Below are positions 57,568 through 64,000 of a DNA stretch of 64,000 nucleotides, piece by piece. A program made the translations under genes and the position numbers. Under the pieces are notes generated by a model. The model did no database searches, was not told the DNA's origin, and saw only the letters and a program-made list of their open reading frames with translations. The DNA is taken from positions 24,838,283-24,902,282 of the forward strand of contig OU612066.1 of the NCBI GenBank assembly GCA_914767715.1, read 5' to 3'. Source of the DNA: Membranipora membranacea. Its lineage: Eukaryota; Bryozoa; Gymnolaemata; Cheilostomatida; Membraniporidae. The stretch's first letter is position 1; each line of letters opens with the position of its first letter.

Positions 57568-58977
57568 CTACGGTTCTGTTTCTTCTACTATGGTAGCCAG
57601 TGGTATCGATCGTAGTTGAATTTTCGATCGCCCATTGCCAGCACATGGCTCACATCTAAACTTTGATTCATCAGCATCAGGAACAAGATCACAACTCACC
57701 CAGGGGTGTAAGGGTGTAGCTGCATGGTAGAGAAAGCAAAACAAGATCTTTACTTTACCAAATCATGTTTTCTAATTTTTAGTAATGCAGTAGAAAGTAC
57801 ATTATGTTGAGAACCTGTACAGGTTGTGACAATGTTGAAACCAAAGCTTATTCTCATGAATTGACTGAAATATCACATGGCAAGATTGGCTTAATTTGAG
57901 AGAAATGCAATTTATTTACAGATTAATACAACAGTTCCCCTACGAAAATCCCCTACTGTCATGACTGAGTGAGAACCCATCATGGTCAACACAGAAATCA
58001 TTGCAATACAAATAGAGTGAATTGTCAGATCTTTAACTCTAAAAGGGTGCAAAGACATAACCCATGTTGTTCGCAGACTTACAAAGCGTTGATTGGAAGT
58101 TTGATATGGAATTATGGCTCAAAGGACACCCAGAAGATGAAGCTCCTGAGACGTCAGTCTTAAATGTCTTCTCTGTATCTGATGTTCTCAAGTTCCTTAA
58201 AATGATATCTTCAATGTTATTTGAGGATTCCAATTGTACTGGATGGTCTAAAAGTGATAGATTAGTATAATATATAGTAAAATTTGGAGTTATCATACTT
58301 AATGGCAAGAGGGGACAATCACGGCAGGAGACAAATGAGGCATTAAAGAAGTCCTATTTAGTTAACGGAAGTCAATTTGTCAATTGCACCAAGTGGAAGA
58401 ATATGGTCACAGACAATCTATACAGATGATGGCTTCAACAGTCACATGCACAATATTTTTGGACTATAAATTTATGATCAAAAGGTGGGATTCTCATTAA
58501 AACTGGAAGTTTGTTATGGCACTTACATTTGCTAAAGATGACATTTGCAAGTAAAACGACACCCAAGAGAACTGTGAGTCCCAACACCGTCCACAGGACT
58601 GTAACCTTGTGATAGTAAGAGAATTTAGAGGAAGTCTGATCGACGTCATGAGAAAGCGCCCCTGCAGTGATGTTACCTATGATCAGATGAAAACCTCGAA
58701 TAATGAGTGAAAAAACTGTTATGTCAAATTCACTGACAGTTAACCTGAAATGCTTTCCTCTTTGCAATTATGTGATTTAGTAGTATACTTTTTACTTAAT
58801 GGCTGTGGCGCAGTGTGTCACAGAACATCACAGACAGGTTTATGACTGTCCGAAAGTCATGAGTTTTAATCAAATGTACGTTTTGAGGGAAACCTCACTT
58901 ACCTAGCAGATAGGACGCGGATGTCGTGACTGTTGCCCCAAAAGAGTTGTGTTGCTCATCAAGGAGTTGTGGCAATG
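57568..58977 (-). CDS. Type I membrane protein, 3' part
   Basis: Minus-strand exons: 58903-58977 (stalk), 58527-58661 (membrane helix), 58083-58247 and 57568-57719 (cytoplasmic). Phases are 1-1, 1-1, 1-1 and 1-stop; about 174 codons are open. The helix is about VTVLWTVLGLTVLLGVVLLA. The tail is Ser-rich, then has a Cys cluster (SCDLVPDADESKFRCEPC) and ends IPLATIVEETEP. No kinase, death or TIR domain, and no ITAM. The stalk exon uses an acceptor (GCCAG) chosen because the longer alternative at 59055 has a stop. The phase-1 module layout is like the receptor family, but I see no sequence similarity. The N-terminal part was not found and would lie above 58977. Confidence 0.6.
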
Positions 58978-59059
58978 CTGGCATAGCTCAATCCATTATC
59001 ACTGTCAGCACTGGTAACTTGAGTTCCAGTGTGTGCCAGCACACACCCATCACCGCTGC

Positions 59060-60480
59060 AGCATAAAATGATAGGAATCAACTCAGCTTTCCAAGCGGAA
59101 ATGAGACTCAACGACCTCATTATGACTACACTAGGATTTGTAAATTTAGTTAGTACTAAGTATTTCTCCACAGTCCCTTACTATAGCATTAAACTTTGGA
59201 TGGTCTCTCAAAATTCCCTTCAGAGACACTGTACACACATTTGATAGTGCAGTTGTACCACATGCTCAGAAGGGAATGACATGATGTTAACCAATACCTT
59301 ACATAGAGGAGAATGATAATATGTTCGCCATGTAGTGCAGGCTTGAAATAATTAATACGATTGCTAGCTGACATCAACCTCAATATTTCGTAAAAACTCC
59401 CACATAAGCCAGTTGAAATTGGTACCAGCTAACATAAAGTAACCCCCATGCATTCATTACTACAATTGATATAGAAAGAGCCGGACAACAAATGTTACAA
59501 GTTTTGATACTAATTAGGTTTTACCTTGCCATGTCTGTCAAATCATTTTTAAGTACACGCACCCTCAACTCATTGTTTACCATTATTCAGCCTAGTCATT
59601 TTGATTGTAAACTCTACGCCAGTTTGAATGTTCATGTCAACTAACCACACAGAAATGTGGCAAACCTTTGAACGAATATTTTTTTCAACTGTTTAATTCA
59701 CTATAATTTACAGTTTATGATATTATGTTTTATGGCGCAAGAAAAACCATTATTCAGCTCTAACTTATATTTCTTTTCCTGAAGCGCAGTATTATTCTTT
59801 TCAATCCCAACCATCCCCCCTATCAACATCAGCATACAAACTTACCCAAATTTGACCTGGGGATTATTTATTGGCTCTTCTAACAACACAGGATGAAAAC
59901 GAAGCTTGAAATTTAGTTTTTTCGAGCTAGCAAAAAAAAAGAACTTTATCTCAGATTTGATAAGCATTTTTCATCATAATGCTATCACATGGAGAGTTAA
60001 ATTGTACAAGTACAAATATAACCACGAACTCATGGTAAACCTTGATCCATGGTTACTGGGTCATCACATTTTACCTCTCCACTACAGAGTTATGTGCTCA
60101 CAAGCTTGGGTAGATAATTCTCAATGACAATGCTTTTTCAATTATTTGAACACCATTTCTTTTAATTCAAGGGCGAATTCAACTCCAGAGTGCATGCATG
60201 TCTTTTAATTATAGAAATTTTCATACCAAATTGGAACTGAGAAGTTGTCCTGTCTCATATTGTTCCACATTCCCAGACAGGTTTTGCTACCTCTCTGTTA
60301 ACATGAATATATACCAGTTAACGAGTCGCATATCTGTTACAAAAAACAACACTGGCATTCAATATTCTCAGTCTCCAAATATTCGCCATCGGACAGGTCA
60401 GTGTTTTTAAGACTGAAAGAGTTGCACCCATAGTGAAGTTGAAAGTCTAGTTGACTGATCGGCATTGGGTACACTTACAC
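59060..60480. other. No gene assigned
   Basis: May hold undetected N-terminal exons of the minus-strand membrane protein. Short frames at 59189-59383 (minus) and 60198-60410 (plus) have no supporting splice phase or motif. Confidence 0.35.
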
Positions 60481-60485
60481 CTATC

Positions 60486-60670
60486 CAGTCACCTGCCTGG
60501 AGATTGAACCCGCTTTCTTTTCTCTGCTTCTTTTCTTCACTGTGGAATTGTTTGTTTGAAAGGGCACATCAATTTTGTAACGAGGATCCAGAAAATAATT
60601 TATGAACAACATTAAATGTGCCAAAGAATATTTAAAAGAGGTACAGGGAATGAAAACTTGTTGAATTTCG
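60486..60670 (-). CDS. Possible exon, unassigned
   Basis: An open minus-strand frame with plausible composition (IPCTSFKYSLAHLMLFINYF, a basic KKRSREKK patch, then SRQ) ends at a candidate donor CAG|GTGACT. It has no recognisable domain and its acceptor is unclear. Could be chance. Confidence 0.2.
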
Positions 60671-60829
60671 AGAAGTGATAAAGTCAACACATGGTTAAGA
60701 TGAAAGAGTTAACGATGAGTGTTTTGTAATCGATGGAAGGCAATTCGCATATACCTTCACAAAACTGCTTTTGTTATTGACTAATTCAATAAAAATTGTT
60801 ATCTGATACTTGATTTGTTTCAATCTCAG

Positions 60830-61024
60830 AAATGTAAATCTTTTTTAAAATCACTCATAATTTATTATCCTAGATCATTCAGTGGGTGTGATCCTGGTTG
60901 TATTGTAAGTGTCTATAAATTTTTATCATGGGATGATTGTGAAAAAAATACAAAAGATGATTTTCGAAATATTCTAAAAACCTTAGTGCACTCCATCGGT
61001 TATTTTCCATACAAATTCACTTAA
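60830..61024 (+). CDS. Possible terminal exon, unassigned
   Basis: After a pyrimidine-rich acceptor (TTTCAATCTCAG) an open frame of about 64 codons runs to TAA 61024, with four cysteines (KCKSF, GCDPGC, WDDCEK) and a helix-like end. No upstream exon was found to join it. It vaguely recalls the small Cys-rich nested proteins, but I would not call them related. Confidence 0.25.
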   Translation, partial: KCKSFLKSLIIYYPRSFSGCDPGCIVSVYKFLSWDDCEKNTKDDFRNILKTLVHSIGYFPYKFT

Positions 61025-61232
61025 TCATTTATCAGTAGGCATTCACTGGAGTCGAATACATGCAGACTAAACTGACTTCCTCATAGCATATTTCCTTTAG
61101 CATATTTGTATGCATTCACTAACTGCTCAATCTAAGTTGCCAGCTTTGCTGACAGTCAGGATGAGGCCGATGCTGATTTGACAATCACATAGACTCTTTT
61201 CATGATCTTCATTTAACAGCGCGATCATCATC

Positions 61233-61682
61233 ATGGCATCAGAAGAAACATTTTCTTCACAACAAGCCATGCCCACCGATCATCAAACCTCTGATGCTAG
61301 CGGACGGTCAACACAAGATGATCAATTGGACAGCAGTAATATCAAAGGAACAGCACTCGACAATCAACCTGATAAACAAGCAGATCAGCCATCAACTACA
61401 GAGTTGCACAAATCACAGATTGATCACAGCGCTGGCAGTCACACATCAGTACCGATCAAACTTCGGACGCGGCACAGTCGTCATTCTAAGTACCAACCAC
61501 AGACTAATCAAGCAAAGCAGAGCGATCGATCATCACTACCTCCTGTTCTCAGGCGTAGAAGAAGCCGGCTCTCCACTTACGAACCGGAGTCTACTGTTGT
61601 CCATCCTTCAGTACATGTGGAGGGTAATGGGGACAGCTTCACATCACAGCCATCATCTTCTGTTCCTCAGTTGTCTGCTTAA
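61233..61682 (+). CDS. Ser/Gln-rich low-complexity protein
   Basis: ATG 61233 (context TCATCATGGC) to TAA 61682, 149 residues. Rich in Ser, Gln, Thr, His and Asp. Contains an imperfect internal repeat: IKLRTRHSRHSKYQP and VLRRRRSRLSTYEP, each a basic RxRxSRxSxYxP element that could be a phosphorylation or binding motif. No signal peptide or membrane segment. An AACAG acceptor lies at about 61219, so it could also be a last exon. Function unknown. Confidence 0.45.
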   Translation: MASEETFSSQQAMPTDHQTSDASGRSTQDDQLDSSNIKGTALDNQPDKQADQPSTTELHKSQIDHSAGSHTSVPIKLRTRHSRHSKYQPQTNQAKQSDRSSLPPVLRRRRSRLSTYEPESTVVHPSVHVEGNGDSFTSQPSSSVPQLSA

Positions 61683-61689
61683 GCTTAAT

Positions 61690-62509
61690 TACCTTCCAGT
61701 GACCTATAGCTAGCTCAAAGCCATCACATTATCCTAAACTCACTAAAATACCTAGAATAACGCAGCAAACCACCAGTATATAGCTCTACCGTCCTTGGCC
61801 ATTGAAATTGGACGTGCAATGGAAGGCTGCCCAGGTTCCATCAATGGCTAAAGGGAGATGAGCTTGGATATAACTATTACCCAAGCACACTGATCGACCA
61901 CCATCACATTGTTGTTCCTGATAAAGCAACAATGATTCCTCTCACTAGGAATTTTATGTTTTCAAAGTTAGAGCAATAATATTTTTTCATTTAATGCAGT
62001 AAGGACTATAAATATACTTAGCTGGAAGATGAGACAGAGTTTTACTATAGCTGCGTGCATCTCACATGTGATTTATAAAGACTATTGGACTATATTGTAG
62101 CTATCGTGGCATTATTACACATACATGTACAGCCAATTAATGACCATTACAGACTATGTCTGTATTTATTGACATTATTCCCTTATACCCAATGGTTAGG
62201 TGCGGTGTTAGCATTTGAACATTTGTTTTGCACTGTGATAACTTCACTACAGATCCGACTAAAGGTTATACAACTTCGGCAGCACATCATCAAAATTATC
62301 AGATGTGATTGTCTATCTAAAAAACAATACAACTATGATGGTCAAGTCATCGCTCATTCCTTACTGTAGAATTGTATAATCATAAAAAATCAGGTATGCC
62401 ATAAGTGCCTCACTTCAGCTGTATTTGAAATTTGTTTAACGCAGTTCATAAAAATTTGTTAATCGTTAATCGTATTGAAATGAAGACCAAAAAACTCTGT
62501 TAAAGAATC
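61690..62509. other. No gene assigned
   Basis: A hydrophobic frame at 62085-62369 lacks an ATG and splice support. No other signal seen. Confidence 0.35.
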
Positions 62510-62742
62510 TCATATAATATTCCAAAAAGATATTCTTTCTCCTTGTTGTCCAGCACTTATTTGGGCGGTATCGGTCAAGTATAGCGGGGATGATCTGTTG
62601 TTATTGGTTCTAATTCGTGAGCGTACTGGATGGGCATTGTCATGTGATATTTTGATGAGGTAGTTGTTGTAGTAAGAATGCGGGAAGCTGGTGACTTCGG
62701 ACAGTGATGGTTTTTTCATGTTGTTCATTGTTTTTTCTGCCT
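62510..62742 (-). CDS. Likely terminal exon of an unseen minus-strand gene
   Basis: The acceptor TTCTACTAG is followed by 77 codons (phase 1) to TGA 62510. The text looks like a cytoplasmic tail: KKPSLSEVTSFPHSYYNNYL, SRIRTNNNRSSPLYLTD, ERISFW. It contains YNNY and YLTD tyrosines but no ITAM. Upstream exons would lie to the right, possibly outside the window. Confidence 0.4.
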
Positions 62743-64000
62743 CTAGTAGAATAATGAGAGTGAAAATTGTATTCGTTCGAGTTTAATTTTGACTGCATCT
62801 GCAAGCATGTTGTACCATATGGAATCCTGTCTAGGTTTATTATTGAGTCAATAATATTGACTGATTTACCATTCACAGAATATGAATTTTCTCAATATTT
62901 CCTTTTCCCCATAAGGTCTACAATCTAAATGCTCACTGCCACAAAGTTATCCAGCTGTGATGTTTGCAACAAGATAGATTTGAGACCGTCATGCATTAAA
63001 ACAGTACAGGGTCAAATGGATGGCCAATCTATAGTGGTGGATAAGGGGTTGACATGGATGGCACAGTTCAAGAGATGTGTGATCAATGAGGTTTAGTTCA
63101 TTGGTGTGATGTATGGTCGTGTAAGGTGCATGGTTTATATGATATATTCTAAGACAAAAGCACAGCCCTGACAGTTGGTGGAAAAATAAACAACTTGGCT
63201 ATATTTTCACTAAGGCAAAAATATGAGTTACCAATTAAAATGTCACGGTGACAAGCAAAGGTGCAGCATGTATTACAAGGACATGGTTAACAAGAAAAGC
63301 GAATGATGACTTGCTAACAAATAAAAAATTTTAGTTGTCTTCTCTTGCCATATTTATGCGACTAATTGGTAGTTGTGTCACTAAACCGAACAAAACACAA
63401 CCTAAATTCTGCGAAATACTAGCTAGGTAGTGTAAGGTTATGCTATGAAGTATCTGCTTGTGGTAATTCCAAATCAAACTCAACAACTTTGTCAAGGTCA
63501 TAAAAACAGAGAAAACTTATTTCTCCTGAATCTGGAGATAACTTTGTGCTAAAATCAGATGAGACCCTGTTCAAGTTGCTGAATTTCACATATCCTTCGG
63601 CTTAGAAGTATGTCACATGATTCTAGGGCTCCACAAGAATACTCTGTAATGCCTTCCCTTGATAAACAGGGCAGCAACAACATCATGGATCATCTTAGTA
63701 AAACTACTATATATAATAATAATATATATATTATATATTAAATATTATACTTATTCTTTATGTAAAGAGGGACAGACTGGGTCAGAACCTCCTCCTGTAG
63801 AGGTCACATTCACAGGTCCACTGCTTGACCTGGGTCTCTTGCAACCAGGTTTGTGAACACAGGCCTAGCTACCCAGCCGGCACAACTGTATCTAAACCAA
63901 GGAGTCCTTGTCTAAACTATGTTGAAAAGATGTTTACCTTAGAGGCTGAACTACGTCTGCCTAATGTGGCAATCTGTCACGCTATTATATGTTGGAATGG
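62743..64000. other. No gene assigned
   Basis: AT-rich. A TA-rich low-complexity run lies at about 63708-63750. No coding signal recognised up to the edge of the window. Confidence 0.4.

Noticed and set aside
62085-62369. Hydrophobic 94-codon frame as a membrane protein
   Set aside because: No ATG at the start, no splice phase match, and AT-rich DNA readily gives hydrophobic frames.

Overview
The window is metazoan nuclear DNA: AT-rich, mostly intergenic, with genes split by short GT-AG introns (about 50-350 bp), signal peptides, a CCP/sushi module, an F-box protein, a P2X7-tail domain and cut-and-paste transposons. A marine invertebrate fits best and a demosponge is plausible, but no marker proves the phylum. 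No rRNA, tRNA, CRISPR array or bacterial-style operon was seen.

The main structure is a multicopy receptor locus. Four copies of one gene family are present: copy 1 (+, about 0.9-7.6 kb), copy 2 (-, about 23.2-19.5 kb), copy 3 (+, about 39.9-47.5 kb) and copy 4 (+, about 48.6-51.1 kb), plus an orphan exon relic at about 32.9 kb. Piecing the copies together gives a type I membrane protein: a start codon made across a splice junction, a signal peptide, extracellular modules, one CCP/sushi domain, a Thr/Ser stalk, one membrane helix, a 59-nt juxtamembrane exon, and a tail with a textbook ITAM (YxxI-x8-YxxI) followed by YxxM. In copies 1 and 2 a small two-exon gene for a secreted eight-cysteine protein lies on the opposite strand inside the intron just before the ITAM exon. 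Copies 1 and 2 are arms of a large inverted duplication around a centre of about 9 kb. Copy 2 is the only one whose visible exons (CCP to stop) are all open and phase-compatible. Copies 1, 3 and 4 each carry several independent lesions. Copy 3 has lost its ITAM and most of its nested gene in a single deletion.

The centre (8.9-17.7 kb) holds a P2RX7 intracellular-domain gene with a decayed partial copy, and an intact 11-exon gene (617 codons) for a THAP-domain transposase-like protein. From 23.15 to 29.65 kb a 3.26-kb segment is tandemly duplicated, and each unit ends in a hAT-type non-autonomous element. At 30.9-31.6 kb lies a three-exon gene for a 100-residue secreted precursor with two identical 21-residue repeats and an arginine-rich C terminus, which looks like an antimicrobial-peptide precursor; its upstream region has a TATA box, a perfect 31-bp hairpin and two kappaB-like 11-mers. 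At 35.05-38.98 kb sits an apparently complete DNA transposon with matching terminal inverted repeats and a six-exon, 632-codon DUF7869-type transposase-like gene.

The right third is sparser: an intronless F-box protein (54.3-56.0 kb), the 3' half of a second, unrelated type I membrane protein (59.0-57.6 kb, minus), a low-complexity Ser/Gln-rich frame (61.2 kb) and one more terminal exon on the minus strand (62.5 kb). Foldback elements and hairpins recur throughout. Exon models were made by hand from splice consensus, phase and agreement between copies; no transcript or database search was available.
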